From Margaritifera margaritifera (Eukaryota > Mollusca > Bivalvia > Unionida > Margaritiferidae), in NCBI GenBank assembly GCA_029931535.1, contig JAQPZY010001660.1, forward strand, positions 7,262,001 through 7,326,000: a DNA stretch of 64,000 nt. The letters are read 5' to 3'. The notes under the pieces were generated by a model. It made no database searches. It saw only the letters and a program-made list of their open reading frames with translations, and was not told where the DNA came from. Position numbers and translations under genes: made by a program. Below, one piece after another: positions 1 to 11,920 of this stretch; the stretch's first letter is position 1, and every line of letters starts with the position of its first letter.

Positions 1-830
1 TATCGAACCTGCCTTGGTGAAATCTCGAAATAGTAATAACATTAGCATCTACATGTATGTGCGTGTCCATCCATCTGTCCATCCATCCATTCATCTATAT
101 GTACATCAGTCCAGTCCACACCCTTGATTTTTTCCTCTGTTAAGACTTTTTAGATTAAGCATATAGTCATGTGATTCTACTGGCAGTAGGTCAGAAATAC
201 TGTTTTAAAGGCCCTCTACCACACATACCATTTTATGGTTGAAATCTACTGCTTTTTAAAATTAAAAGATTTTTTTTTTTAAAATTGAATTAAAAAAATA
301 AACATGTTATTTTTATGCATTCTATCGACACAGAGAGACCGGAAATATTCCACCAGTACAACAACCGGTGGGATGATGTGGTTTATAAAAAAAAACTTTG
401 CAGTGAACTACAAGATAAACAACTCTTCCTTTTTCATTCATTGATAATATCCATTAATTATTATTGTAACATTTTTTCATCAGAATCCAAATCTGATTCA
501 TGTTAAAAACTTGCCGTTTTATTATAGTATGAAGAGAATACATATTTTGGCAAAAAATGCACTTGTTTTATTTCAATCCCTTTAAAACATGTAAAATTTA
601 TGCCGATAAAAAATATACTGGTTTGGAAGCCAATCTACTAATCAAAATGTGTAAATCTACTAGTTTTAAATCCTGGTTCTGTCACATGTATGGATTTAAA
701 CTCAATGCTAAAGATGTTTCTAGCTGAATAAAAAATGTGGGTTCAACAGAAGTTGGGGGTTTCTTGTTTCCTTTAGAACTATTGGTTAAGTGTCAGCTGA
801 TTCAATGATACTTCCCTAAAAAGTCATTTT
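1..830. other. AT-rich non-coding stretch
   Basis: Holds a short CCAT/TCCA-rich tract near 66-105 and A/T runs near 270-300. No exon with acceptable splice sites and no recognisable element was seen. A short frame at 315-506 has no coding character. Confidence 0.5.
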
Positions 831-1350
831 AGACTTGTTCAATTGGGATTTATACTAGACTTGTTCAATTGGGATTTATACTAGACTTGTTCAATTGTGA
901 TTTATACTAGACTTGTTCAGTTGGGATTGATGTATATGATCAGTCACAGGAGGATGGTTTATAATAGATTTGTTAAGTTGGGATTGATGTACAAGACCAG
1001 TCAGAGGAGGATGGTTAAAACTTAAATATACTAGACTTGTTCAGTTGGGATTGATATACATGACCAGTCAGAGGAGGATGGTTAAAACTTAAATATACTA
1101 GACTTGTTCAGTTGGGATTGATGTACATGACCAGTCACAGGAGGATAGTTTATACTAGAAGAATGGAAGTTTATACTAGACTTGTTCAGTTGGGATTGAT
1201 GTATGTGACCAATCACAGGAGGATGGTTTATAGTAGACTTGTTAAGTTGGGATTGATGTACATGACCAATCACAGGAGGATGGTTTATACTAGACTTGTT
1301 AAGTTGGGATTGATGTACATGACCAATCACATGAGGGTGGTTTATACTAG
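831..1350. repeat. 26-bp then about 57-bp minisatellite
   Basis: Starts with about four copies of a 26-bp unit (agacttgttcaattgggatt plus six bases; starts at 831, 857, 883). It then continues as a longer unit of about 57 bp that fuses this motif with 'tgatgtacatgaccagtcag' and 'gaggatggttta'. The longer unit seems to have grown from the shorter one by adding an insert and re-amplifying. It abuts the next array directly. Confidence 0.9.
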
Positions 1351-1765
1351 AGTTTGTAAAAACAATAGGACACCTGTCCAATCAGAGGAATGTAAAGATA
1401 ATAGGACTCCTGTCCAATCAGAGGAGTTTGTAAAAACAAATAAGACTCCTGTCCAATCAGAGGAATCTAAAAACAATAGGAGTCCTATCCAATCAGAGGA
1501 ATGTAAAAACAATAAGACTCCTGTCCAATCAGAGGAATGTAAAAACAATAGGACTCCTGTCCAATCAGAGAAATGTAAAAACAATAAGACTCCTGTCCAA
1601 TCAGAGAAATTTAAAAACAATAAGACTCCTGTCCAATCAGAGGAATGTGTAAAAACAATAGGACTCCTGTCCAATCAGAGGAATATGTAAAAACAATAGG
1701 ACTCCTGTCCAATCAGAGGAATGTAAAAACAATAACACTCCTGTCCAATCAGAGGAATGTTTAGA
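1345..1765. repeat. 36-bp minisatellite, about 11-12 copies
   Basis: The unit contains 'aaaacaataggactcctgtc' followed by 'caatcagaggaatgt'. Because 36 is a multiple of three, open frames exist on both strands (about 190 aa on +, 110 aa on -). There is no gene context or splice site, so they are taken as repeat artefacts. Confidence 0.9.
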
Positions 1766-1896
1766 TTTAAGTACTGATGAAAATGTAATTGTTTTGCAAA
1801 TTAATCTACACTAATATTGATAGCTATGAAAATAAATGACTTCACTGTAATTATTGAATTATTTTATGTACAATTTATAATATGTTCAAAATGAAA

Positions 1897-2112
1897 GTGT
1901 GTATGTATGTATATATGTATGTATGTATGTATGTACGTACGTATGCATGCATGCACGCACGCATGTACACACGTACGTACATGCGTATGTATGTATGTAT
2001 GTATGTATGTATCTATGTATGTATGTATGTATGTATGTATGTATGTATGTATGTATGTATGTATGTATGTATGTATCTATGTATGTATCTATGTATGTAT
2101 CTATGTATGTTT
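1897..2112. repeat. (GTAT)n microsatellite
   Basis: A tetranucleotide array of about 215 bp with GCAT/ACGT-rich interruptions near 1935-1985 and periodic GTATCTAT variants towards the 3' end. It opens several frames of Met-Tyr-Val-Cys repeats that have no meaning as protein. Confidence 0.95.
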
Positions 2113-2344
2113 TAGTGTTTAATGGCACCTCAGCACAATAAGGGCCATATGGTGCCAGTTTAAAGTTAGTACTAAAACTGTAACAGTCCATTTGAATGTT
2201 TACATTTTATTTATATTTGCTGGTGTATTTTCTGTAATCAATTGCTTTCCTCCTATTCCTTTTCATGTTGAAATATCCAGAAGGTAGTGTCAAATATTTC
2301 AGATGTATTTGGTAGAGTTTTGTTTCTCAGTAACATGTGTATTG

Positions 2345-2510
2345 CAGGGGCGGATTTAGAGGGGTTGGGGGTTTGACTGAACCTTTTTTCCAGTAAGAGT
2401 GTTATATTTTTTAATGTTAAAAACAGAAAAATGTGGTTGCCATTTTAAGCAAAACAAACAATACCTTTTAAACTCAAACCCATTATAAAAAAATCCTGGA
2501 TCCGCCCATG
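2345..2510. mobile_element. Short hAT-like MITE
   Basis: An element of 166 bp with inverted ends: left CAGGGGCGGATTTAG, right ending CTGGATCCGCCCATG, which reads CATGGGCGGATCCAG on the other strand. CAGGGGCGGATCCAG-type ends are familiar from animal hAT-class non-autonomous elements. No clean 8-bp target duplication is visible, so the superfamily is an inference. The interior is AT-rich and non-coding. Confidence 0.6.
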
Positions 2511-2814
2511 TGGTGATTATGGGTGACAGGGACCTTCACAGAGTGCAGTGATTGAATTATGTACTAAAAGTTTACAGCTTACAGTTTTTATTTTGACCTA
2601 AATTTTCTTAGAAACGGTGTGTTCATTTTTAATCACAGGTAATGTGAAGTGCATATAAATGCGCATAAAACAGGTGAGCTTGTAACATGTTACACACGTA
2701 CAGTTAACTACACTATACACTATAATTACCTACCATATGGTAAATTGTCAGCTACTGACAATGTTCTCCTATTGGCGAGGAGAATCGTGTTTATGAGTAA
2801 ACACCTTGTTTGTT
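2511..2814. other. Unassigned AT-rich stretch
   Basis: Nothing recognisable between the MITE and the 41-bp array. A short frame at 2649-2852 has no supporting feature. Confidence 0.4.
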
Positions 2815-3402
2815 TTAATGTTACAGTATTTTATGATTTTGATGTGTCTTAGTATTAATATTAAGTACTGTCATGCTTTTTCTGTGTCTTAACATTAATG
2901 TTAAATTATTGTCATGATTTTGCTCTGTCTTAACATTAAAGTTACAGTATTGTCATGATTTTCCTCTGTCTTAACATTAATTTTACAGTATTGTCATGAT
3001 TTTGCTGTATCTTAACATTAATGTTACAGTATTGTCATGATTTTGCTGTGTCTTAACATTAATGTTACAGTATTGTCATGATTTTCTTCTGTCTTAACAT
3101 TAATGTTACAGTATTGTCATGATTTCCCTCTGTCTTAACATTAATGTTACAGTATTGTCATGATTTTCCTCTGTCTTAACATTAATTTTACAGTATTGTC
3201 ATGATTTTGCTGTATCTTAACATTAATGTTACAGTATTGTCATGATTTTGCTGTGTCTTAACATTAATGTTACAGTATTGTCATGATTTTCTTCTGTCTT
3301 AACATTAATGTTACAGTATTGTCATGATTTTCCTCTGTCTTAACATTAATGTTACAGTATTGTCATGATTTTCCTCTGTCTTAACATTAATGTTACATTG
3401 TT
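2815..3402. repeat. 41-bp minisatellite with 205-bp higher-order repeat
   Basis: About 14 copies of a 41-bp unit containing 'acagtattgtcatgatttt' and 'cttaacattaatgtt'. Unit variants (cctctg/attttacag, gctgtatc, gctgtgtc, cttctg, cctctg) recur in the same order. The rare 'attaattttacag' variant falls at 2976 and again at 3181, giving a five-unit higher-order period of 205 bp. Confidence 0.93.
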
Positions 3403-4301
3403 AATCATTCATTTGTTTTTCATCTTTGGTGGTTTTGTCTATTTTATGATAGAAAAGGAAAAGCAGATTGCTGTTACCTGTAAGTTTATAGCAACATTTA
3501 TTGAACACATGCATCTAATGAGGAGCCTAATTTTTTATTGCACCATGCAGATAAAAAAAGTGACCAATCTTAGACTATTAAATACCGCACACAATTAAAT
3601 ATATGTCAAATTCTATTATCTCCAGTAATGCATAATTTATTTAGCCTCAAGTAGTTTTTTTATTATAAAGGATAAGTCTACATGTATATATATATATATA
3701 TATAACTTTTTTGTTGTTGTTATAATGCCATATATTATTGCTTCTAACAGAAACATTTCAGCTGCATATTGTTTTCACAATTGACCAGAAAATTATACAC
3801 GGAAATTTCACCTTAGTTCTCAGTCACTTGGATAATTTAATAATTGATAATAGAACAACACAACAGAGTTCACCTGTTTAGAACATTTTTTTTTTCTTCA
3901 TACATTTGAGATCAGAATTTATTTCAACTGTACACAGATCAAACTTATTAATTTAGGGTAATTGCACAAGTAGATTTTACACTTGGAATTGTAGGGTTCT
4001 GTCTGAGCACTGTAATATTTCTTCACATTGGTGAAAGGAGTTCACACTCACTGATGGACATATTTGGTTTCCACTACCACTGTCCATCATTCTATCCCTG
4101 TACATTTTTTGTAATGCTTTTATATTTTCAGTATTATTCTAAGTATCAAGGAATTTGACTTAGTGTTCCTCTGATATAAATTGTATGAATCTTGTTTAAT
4201 ATTACAGTATTTCTCCTGATACAGTCAGGAAGCCAGAATAAAATAAATTGGTCAAAATATAGAGGTGGGTGGGTGGACTTATTATTAGGTATGGGCTTAT
4301 A
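3403..4301. other. Non-coding stretch with (TA)n
   Basis: Holds a (TA)n run at about 3683-3704. A 27-nt segment (3453-3479) between an AG and a strong GTAAGT donor could be mistaken for an exon but does not read as part of the coiled-coil gene. Nothing else was recognised. Confidence 0.4.
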
Positions 4302-4795
4302 CATTATATGCCACAATCTGCTTCCAGCAAAAGGCATAAAGTATTATTCAGTACATGTAATAAATTTAATGTCAAATGCCACAAGCTGCTTCCAGCAAAT
4401 GGCATAAAGTATTATTCAGTACTTGTAATAAATTTAATGTCAAATGCCACAAGCTGCTTCCAGCAAATGGCATAAAGTATTATTCAGTACTTGTAATAAA
4501 TTTAATGTCAAATGCCACAATCTGCTTCCAGTAAATGGCACAAAGTATTATTCAGTACATGTGATAAATTTAATGTCAAATGCCACAAACTGCTTCCAGC
4601 AAATGGCATAAAGTATTATTCAGTAAATGTAATAAATTTAATGTCAGATGCCACAAGCTACATTTACTTCCAGCAAATAGCATAAAATATTATTCAGTAC
4701 ATGTGATAAATTTAATGTAAAATGCCACAAGCTGCTGCCAGCAAATAGCATAAAGTATTATTCAGTACATGTGATAAATTTAATGTCAAATGAAA
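4302..4795. repeat. 68-bp minisatellite, about 7 copies
   Basis: The unit contains 'gccacaagctgcttccagca' and 'aaagtattattcagtac'; copy starts at 4310, 4378, 4446 and 4514 show the exact 68-bp period. Later copies diverge, and one has an extra short 'acatttactt' insertion near 4660. Confidence 0.92.
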
Positions 4796-4889
4796 AATAG
4801 TTTAAGATTCTATTGATCACATAATGTTAAAGACTTGGCATTATGTTGTTACTGTGGAATTGCAAAGTGTAATATGTCGTATGATATTT

Positions 4890-7381
4890 AGCTTACCTAG
4901 ATGTAAGGCAAAGCGAGATTATGGTAGGACACTGCATCCATCACGAATTGTGCATTGTGCATCTGTCTAATTTTAATCAAACTTAGAATATGGGTTTATA
5001 TTATTAAAATCTCAGACAAGTTTGACGATGACTGAGATCCATGCATATTAACGAGGTGATCTTCATTGGTTAACATTATGGAGGCCATGATTTCTGATCC
5101 GATTTTGATCAAACTTAGTATATATGTTTATATCATTAAAATCTTGCACTAGTTTGTTAAGAAGTGAGATCAACACATGGTATTGAGATGATCTTACATC
5201 TGATTGGCTGAGCTCATTACCACTCTGGAGTCCATAATTCTGATCCTGTTTTGATCACATTTGGAATATATGCTTATATCATCAAGATCTTGGACAAGTT
5301 CTGTAATGAGTGAGATGGACAGATATTAATGAAGTAATCTTGCATCTGATTGGCTAAGCTTGTTGCCACTCAGGAAGCCATATTTCTGATCAAACTTGAA
5401 ATATTGGCTTATATCATCAAGATCTTGGATAGGTTCAGTAATGAGTGAGATCAACACAGATTATTGAGGTGATTTCTCATCAGATTGGCTGAGTTTGTTA
5501 CTGTTCTGGAGAATGAATATTGTATATCTGATCCACTTTTGATCAAACTTGGCATATATGCTTATATCATCAGGATCTTGGATGCATTCAATAATGAGCG
5601 AGATCCACACATACTAATTAGGTGATTTTGCATATGATTGGCTGAGCTTGTTACCACTCTGGAGGGCTGGCTGAGCTTGTTACCACTCTGGAGGGCATAT
5701 TTCTGATCCGATTTTGATCAAGCTTGGAATATTTGCTTATATCATGAAGGCCTTGGGCAAGTTTGATAATGAGTAAGATGCACGCATATTAGTGAGGTAA
5801 TCTTGCATCTGATTGGCTGAGATTGTTGCCTCTCTGGAAGCCATTTTTCTGATCTGATTTTGATAAAACTTTAAATATTGGCTTATATCATAAAAAAATT
5901 TGATGGAATTTATAATGAGTGAGATCTATGGATACTAATGAGGTAATCTTGCATCTGAGTGACTGAGTTTGTTGCCACTCAAGAGGCCTTATTTCTGATC
6001 CAGTTCAGTTCACGCTTGGAATATTTGCCTATATCATCAAGATCTTGGACAAATTCAGTAATGAGTGAGATGCACACATATTAATGAGGTAATCATGCAT
6101 CTGATTGACTCAGCTTGTTGCTACTCTGGAAACCATATTTTGGATCCAATTTTGATCTAACTTCTAAAATTGCCTATTGTCATCAAGATCTTGATTGGGT
6201 TCTGCAATGAGCAAGATCCACACATATTAATGATGTAATTTTGCATCTGATTGGCTGAGCTTGTTACCACTCTGAAATCCCTATTTGTGATCCAGTTTTA
6301 ACCAAACTTGATCAAGATCTTGGACAGTTTTGATAATGAGCAAGACCATGCATAATATTGAGGTGACCTTGGATCTGATTGGCTGAGCTTATTACCACTC
6401 TGGAAGCCATAATTCTCATTGAGTTTTGGCTTATATCATCCAAGTATATAATGTTTTTTTTTTTATTTTGAGCAAGATCTATACATAATAATGAGGTGAT
6501 CTTGCATATGGTTGACTGAGCTTCTTACCACCCGAGCGACTGTATTTATGATCCAAGTATAATCAGATGTGGTAAATAGGTTAATATTAAGATACTGGAT
6601 GATTTTTTATTATGAACAAGACCTAGATGTATGCATATATTTATGAAGTGGTCTTGCATCTGATATAGAGATATTTTTTTACCACTCTAGAGACTGTATT
6701 TTTAATAGGATTTTGATCAAACTTGGTAAACAGGCCTATGTCACATTTTGGTTGAGCATGATTATGACTGAAATTCATGCATATTATTTGATGTAACCTT
6801 GCATCTGATTGGCTGAGCTGGTCAATAATCGTGAACTATGTTTCTGATGAGATTTTTTTTATCAAACTTGTTCAATAGTGTTATATTATCAAAATGTTTG
6901 ATCAGTTTGACTAGGAGCAAGATCTATGCATATTAATGAGGTAATGTTGTATCTGATTGACTGAGTTGTTACCACTCTAGAGACCAAATTCAAGTTGGAG
7001 TTTGCCCCACCATAAGCTTATATAATCATTGTCATAGACAGGTGAGATCAGTGCATATTAATGAGATACCTTGCATCGGATTGGCTGAGCTTGTTGCCCC
7101 TGTAGAAATAAAGACTATATTTATGATCAAGTTTCTATAAAACTCAGTAAATGGGTTTATATCATCATGATCTTGCATAAATTCCATTATGAGCAAGAGA
7201 TTGCATATTTATTATGCATTATTTATTAAACAAATTTGTATCAGGCTATAGGTAAAATAGGTATAATCAACATGATATAGGTTGTATTCTTACAAAACTA
7301 CATAGGCCTGATTAGTGAAATGGTCAACTGTTAAGTTACATAATATTGTTGAGTGATATCAGGCCCACTTGGGTCTCTTGC
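4890..7381. mobile_element. Tandem-core repetitive element, core type 1
   Basis: The head 'agcttacctagatgtaaggc' is followed by about 15 divergent tandem units of 130-170 bp (mostly about 145). Each unit contains versions of 'tgattggctgagcttgtt', 'ccactctggaggccatattt' and 'gatcaaacttgg'. The tail is 'caggcccacttgggtctctt'. Head and tail recur around other cores in this window. The architecture resembles pearl elements and Helentron-associated elements of bivalves (inference from known families). A 30-bp local duplication lies near 5640-5697. No coding capacity was seen. Confidence 0.7.
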
Positions 7382-7490
7382 TATGACAAGATGTCATGGC
7401 TCTAATTTAGGTGAAAGTTATGTGATAAATAGTTATTAGGCTCTCTAAGCTATCACTCAAACAACATGTTTTATTTAAATGAAAATATAG

Positions 7491-7710
7491 GACCATATAT
7501 ACATGTATACAAGTCAGGTCCAACTGCAAACAATATAGATCCTGATCTGCCATCACATAATATGAAAGCAGATGTGGGTTTGTGTTGTTTGTTCTACTTA
7601 TTATGTCTAACAAACTGCAGAGATCCATATGTGCCAGCACAATATGTGATGACAGATCTGGGTCTATGCAGTTTGCAATTGGATCCAACTTATATGCAAT
7701 ATATATGGTA
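7491..7710. mobile_element. Double-hairpin MITE, diverged copy
   Basis: A 220-bp copy of the family best preserved at 50620-50840. The ends ACCATATATACATGTATAC and, inverted at the right, TACCATATATATTGC match the TIR. Two decayed hairpins built from 'gatcctgatctgcc' and 'cagatctgggtctatgcag' remain. Confidence 0.75.
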
Positions 7711-8247
7711 CAAGTATTTGGTTGATGGCATGCCTTGAAAAGCAACGGTAGTAAATATATCTTTTTTTTTTTTTTTTTTGTTGCTGTTATACAGTCAAAC
7801 CTGCTTATCAACCACCTTTATTTAGTGGTCACCTGGTCTCAATGTGTATACATGCCTCAGTGTGTCTGTTTAATTTTAAATTTCCTAATCTATCCATTGT
7901 TATTTTAAGAATTTCAATAAAGCCACAATATTGCTTAGAAATTCATTGTAGGGGTAGATACCCCAGGTAAATCATCATTCTTATACCCCCTCCTTTTTTT
8001 CTTTTGGAGGGATGTGCTGATGACCATACCAAATGTATTCTTTAGAAAAGATTAATAGAGAACTCATTTTACCCCAAATTTGCTTTAGTTTATATAATTT
8101 GACCTATTTAACAACATCTATCAGTGATTACTGCATAAAAATAGTTTGGGGATCAAAGTTCTGGTAAGGTCTTCCTACGTATTGTTTATAATGTGGAAAA
8201 TCGAATTCAGCTTTCAAACACTCAGCTCATTTCTATCATTTAAGTGG

Positions 8248-8315
8248 AATGTAATTACTGGTATTGTAATTACTGTTAATGTAATTACTGGTATTGTAAT
8301 TACTGGTATTGTAAG
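8248..8315. repeat. 18-bp short tandem repeat
   Basis: About four copies of 'gtaattactggtattgta'-like units. Confidence 0.8.
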
Positions 8316-8347
8316 TAAAAGCAAAACAAACAAAAAACTAGCTGAAG

Positions 8348-8533
8348 CTGTATAATAGTATGGAAAAGTTGGTATAAATCTATATGCACAAAATGCATTG
8401 TAGTCTGAGTAAAATGAACAGATAGTCACAATGTACATATCTGTATAATAGTATGGAAAAGTTGGTATAAATCCATATGCACAAAATACATTGTAGTCTG
8501 AGTAAAATGAACAGATAGTCACAATGTACATAT
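8348..8533. repeat. 93-bp tandem duplication
   Basis: Two near-identical copies beginning 'ctgtataatagtatggaaaa' at 8348 and 8441. Differences are single bases (for example tctatatg versus tccatatg). Confidence 0.93.
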
Positions 8534-8778
8534 CTGATCTTCTTAAATATTCATGTATGTTTGAGATGAAAATGTTAACAGACATTTAATCATTAAGTTA
8601 CTCTTTTTTAATCCAAGAATAGATAATGGACCAACATTACAGTCACTATTTCATACAAGATATTCTTTTGGCTCCAAATTTTCAAGGGATAATGCCAAAT
8701 TCTGCAAGAACACAGAACTGAGGACAAAAACTCATGCACATTTGATAGTAAACACATGATGGGAGCAGTGTTTCAACT

Positions 8779-8862
8779 TAAAAGGGATCAAAGGTGACTT
8801 GTCAATCATTGGGTTGACATTAAAAGGTATCAAAGGTGACCTGTCAGTCATTGGGTTTACAT
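8779..8862. repeat. 42-bp tandem duplication
   Basis: Two copies of 'aaaagggatcaaaggtgact' plus 'tcattgggtt'; the second copy differs at a few bases. Confidence 0.85.
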
Positions 8863-9087
8863 TTTCTTCATTTGGCCTAGGTCTGTTACATCTTCCAGCT
8901 GCAATATACAAGCAGCTGGGCTAGATACGTCCTTAATGTATATATAAGCACATACAACATGATAAAAAGACAGACTGAAAGCTTGAAGAAATTGGTGAAT
9001 GAAACCCTTTTCCACCAGAATTGATTAATCCTAAATTTATAAGGTGAATTCTTCAAATAGAAATTTATGCCAGTTGCCTGAAATAAT

Positions 9088-9126
9088 AATAATAAAACAT
9101 GTAATAATAATAATAATAATAATAAT
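9088..9126. repeat. (AAT)n microsatellite
   Basis: Two runs of AAT triplets separated by 'aaacatgt'. Confidence 0.9.
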
Positions 9127-9255
9127 GGTATTCAGTGCATGATATTTCTTCAGAAACCGTGTTTAAAAGGTGAACATGCATTCAGAAATCACCTTTGTAC
9201 CAAGGCCAGTTTGACATTTTCCATGGGTGGCTGCTATTGACAGGTTTGACTGTAT

Positions 9256-9779
9256 ATTGATGTGTTATATATTGGACTCATGCAGTCAGCCAGGTATGAC
9301 TGAAGTTGCATACAAAGGGTTCGACATGAACAGTAAAACACTCACTTAACAATTCAGGCATTTCGACAATGTAGAATCTTGTCCAAAATGGATTTCAGCC
9401 TTTAACTACAGTAACTAACTTCTTGAGAATTCTGATTTATTAGAATGTTTTTTCATGTGGAAAGGTACCCAAGCAATTTTGGCCAATGGTTTGGACTCTT
9501 CAATGATTCATTCAACACCCAGCATTTTTTTCTTCTGAATCATACAGGTTCTAACATCAGATCCTAATAGTACCCAGAATACTGTTAAATGTACAACATG
9601 CAAAACATGCAATAAACATTAACTTTATGGATTCTGCTTTTACACACCCAGTAGGGATTCATGCCCTTGGGTAATTTAATATATGTACATCCCGGCTCAG
9701 TCATTATTTGGGGCATTGGAACAATTTGTAAGGTCTTTACATTATAAACAGAGATGGAACTGTGAAATTTTTTCATATT
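9256..9779. other. Unassigned non-coding stretch
   Basis: No exon, array or element end was recognised here. Short frames on both strands near 9585-9890 lack coding character. Confidence 0.4.
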
Positions 9780-9985
9780 TGTATCTTCTCTTGTTGACTG
9801 GACTAGTGACCAAAATGGTGTGGGTTCGATTCCCACCATCGGATAAGCGCAGATCACCATTTTGTATCCTTGGGCAAAACACTTCACTCTGCTTGCCTTG
9901 GCAAAATATGTGCTATAAAAATTTTTTAAAAATATAACCAGTTACAACCACTGAAGCTTTTAAAGCGCTTATTATGCCATTATAT
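9780..9985 (+). mobile_element. tRNA-derived SINE remnant
   Basis: A good RNA polymerase III B box (gggttcgattccc, 9822-9834) is followed by the central motif 'ccttgggcaaaacactt' (9868-9884), widely shared by metazoan tRNA-SINEs, and then by an 'aaagcgctta' tail. The A box is decayed. A double-hairpin MITE starts at its 3' end. Confidence 0.65.
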
Positions 9986-10334
9986 ACTCGTGTATAATCC
10001 GGGTCCAAATGCAAACAACATAGACAGCAGATCAGGGTCTGTGTTGTTTGTTCTACTTATTAGTCCTTACAAACTGCATAGACCCAGATCTGCCGGCGCA
10101 TTATGTGACAGCAGATTTGGGTCTATGCAGTTGGTATCGGCTTATACCAAAATGTATAAGCAGATACCAACTGCAAACTCCATAGACCCAGATCTGCTGT
10201 TGCATAATGCGCCGGCAGATCTGGTTCCTTGGAGTTTGTAAGGACTAATCAGTAGAACAAACAACATAGGCCCTGATCTGCCAGCGCATTATGCAAGGTC
10301 AGATCAGGGTCTATGTTGTTTTCATTTGGACCCA
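9979..10334. mobile_element. Inverted dimer of the double-hairpin MITE
   Basis: Two MITE copies face each other around a centre at about 10138-10170 ('ggtatcggcttatacc' then 'gtataagcagatacc'). The left arm begins 'gggtccaaatgcaaacaaca' at 10001 and the right arm ends 'gttttcatttggaccc' at 10334, its inverted complement. The left arm has lost most of one hairpin stem (10021-10032), so the palindrome is imperfect. The left TIR (tatactcgtgtataatcc) survives; the right one is missing. Confidence 0.8.
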
Positions 10335-11080
10335 GAAAATGAAAGGTCTGTGGATACATTTCTGTTTGAGTAGCCCAATATCTACATGTACATTACTGGG
10401 TAAAGTAGAAAACAAAATGTACTTGTTCAAATGGTACTTTCACACTTGCCACAGGCAACTCAACATCTGTTAATGTCAAACCCTGAAGCAACACATGCTT
10501 GTAGCGAGAAGTTAGGAAAATTTCATCATAGATCACAAGAAGGAAACAAAAATAAAGTAGAGCATAATGCAAAGGAAATATTAGTTAATGTACAAATTAT
10601 CACATTTCTTTTCAGCAGACACTAATTGACAATACTTATATTAATTTCATGGCCTTATTAAACATTTTTCTTTCTTAAGGTTTGTAGATTTACATGTTAA
10701 AGTTTGATATGTACAATTAACTTCCTTGTCACAATAATATAACAATGAAAACTGATCATCATTTAAATTATATGTAGCAATATGAGAACAAATGCTTTTT
10801 ATGTAAAAATATACCAGATATCTTAGAGCTGTATATAGATGACCAATTGTTGCAATAATGTTAATTTTTTTTCACCTTAGACATGGATTTTGTAAACAGT
10901 TAAATAACTTATTTTCTATAGCATCCAGAAAACCTGCAATCTTAGTGGCAAGAGTGTCTTTCAGCTGTTGAAATCACTTTCTCCTGTTTTCAAGATTCTT
11001 TTGTAAAAAAAAAAGTTAAAAAGTTTTTTACATTTGTTTTTCTGTACTAAATTCTAACACATTAATAAACTGTGTAAAAG
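10335..11080. other. AT-rich non-coding stretch
   Basis: No exon with consistent phase, no array and no element ends seen. Confidence 0.4.
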
Positions 11081-11081
11081 A

Positions 11082-11142
<61 letters not shown>
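11081..11142. repeat. (TA)n microsatellite
   Basis: An uninterrupted dinucleotide run of about 60 bp. Confidence 0.97.
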
Positions 11143-11143
<1 letters not shown>

Positions 11144-11920
11144 TATTATATTGGAATGTTAAATTATAGCCAAATATATTTGATATTATTTTCCATATTT
11201 AGTCATCTAATCTTTGCATTTCTCTTTCTTTAGTTTTCAGAGAATTGTTTTCATATTTTAGATTTAGGCATATTTTAGAAATTTTTAGAAATTTATTTTA
11301 GAACATTTTGCACTGTATTCATACCAGAACTATTTGTAACATGCTTATCTATAACACAACCTAATCCTCAACTTAGTGATTTGTTAAAAGCCATATGGTT
11401 TGTAATATTGGAGAAAGCCAGAGGCAGTAGGGAGCATCATGTAATGGCAATTTTGTTGCAAAGTTTCATATACCTTTAGCCAGTTTTCATAGGTGTTTGA
11501 AATTCATCAGTTGTTTGCAGCAGACATTTTTAAAAAGGAAACCATTAAGGTTTGGTTCAAGAAACATTTATGATTTAAAAAAAACAAAGAATACAGGGTA
11601 AAAGGAAAAAAGAATGCTTGTATACTGGTATATTCCGAGAAGATTTTCTTTGTGAAGAAGAGTTAAGCATATTCAGATACAGTAATTTAAAAAAAAACAA
11701 CTTTAAAATATGTATTTATTATTCTCAAAGTCTTGAGTTAGTTTTTCAGGAAAATTAAAAGATGACAATGGTTGATTATTGAACTTTACTAAATCAGCAT
11801 TTTGTCATGTTTAGAATAAATTATGGTTTAAAATTTAGAATTCTGCTGTAATTTTCAATGCAAGTTTCATGTTTTTCTTCACTAATTTCACATTTTCTTA
11901 TTGTAATTTATGATTGAAAT
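11143..11920. other. AT-rich non-coding stretch
   Basis: A-rich runs near 11575-11700; nothing recognisable. Confidence 0.4.

Larger units (their letters stand above)
7790..9255. mobile_element. Possible 1.47-kb non-autonomous TIR element
   Basis: TACAGTCAAACCTGCTTATC at 7790 faces an inverted relative at the right end (ctattgacaggtttgactgt, ending about 9254), and both lie next to TA. Similar 'cagtcaaacctg' ends are common in mollusc DNA transposons. The interior has two small tandem repeats and no transposase. The pairing of these two ends is an inference. Confidence 0.45.

Noticed and set aside
3453..3479. 27-nt exon upstream of exon a
   Set aside because: The donor is strong, but in phase 0, needed for exon a, it reads a basic, leucine-rich peptide unlike the coiled coil; no further support.
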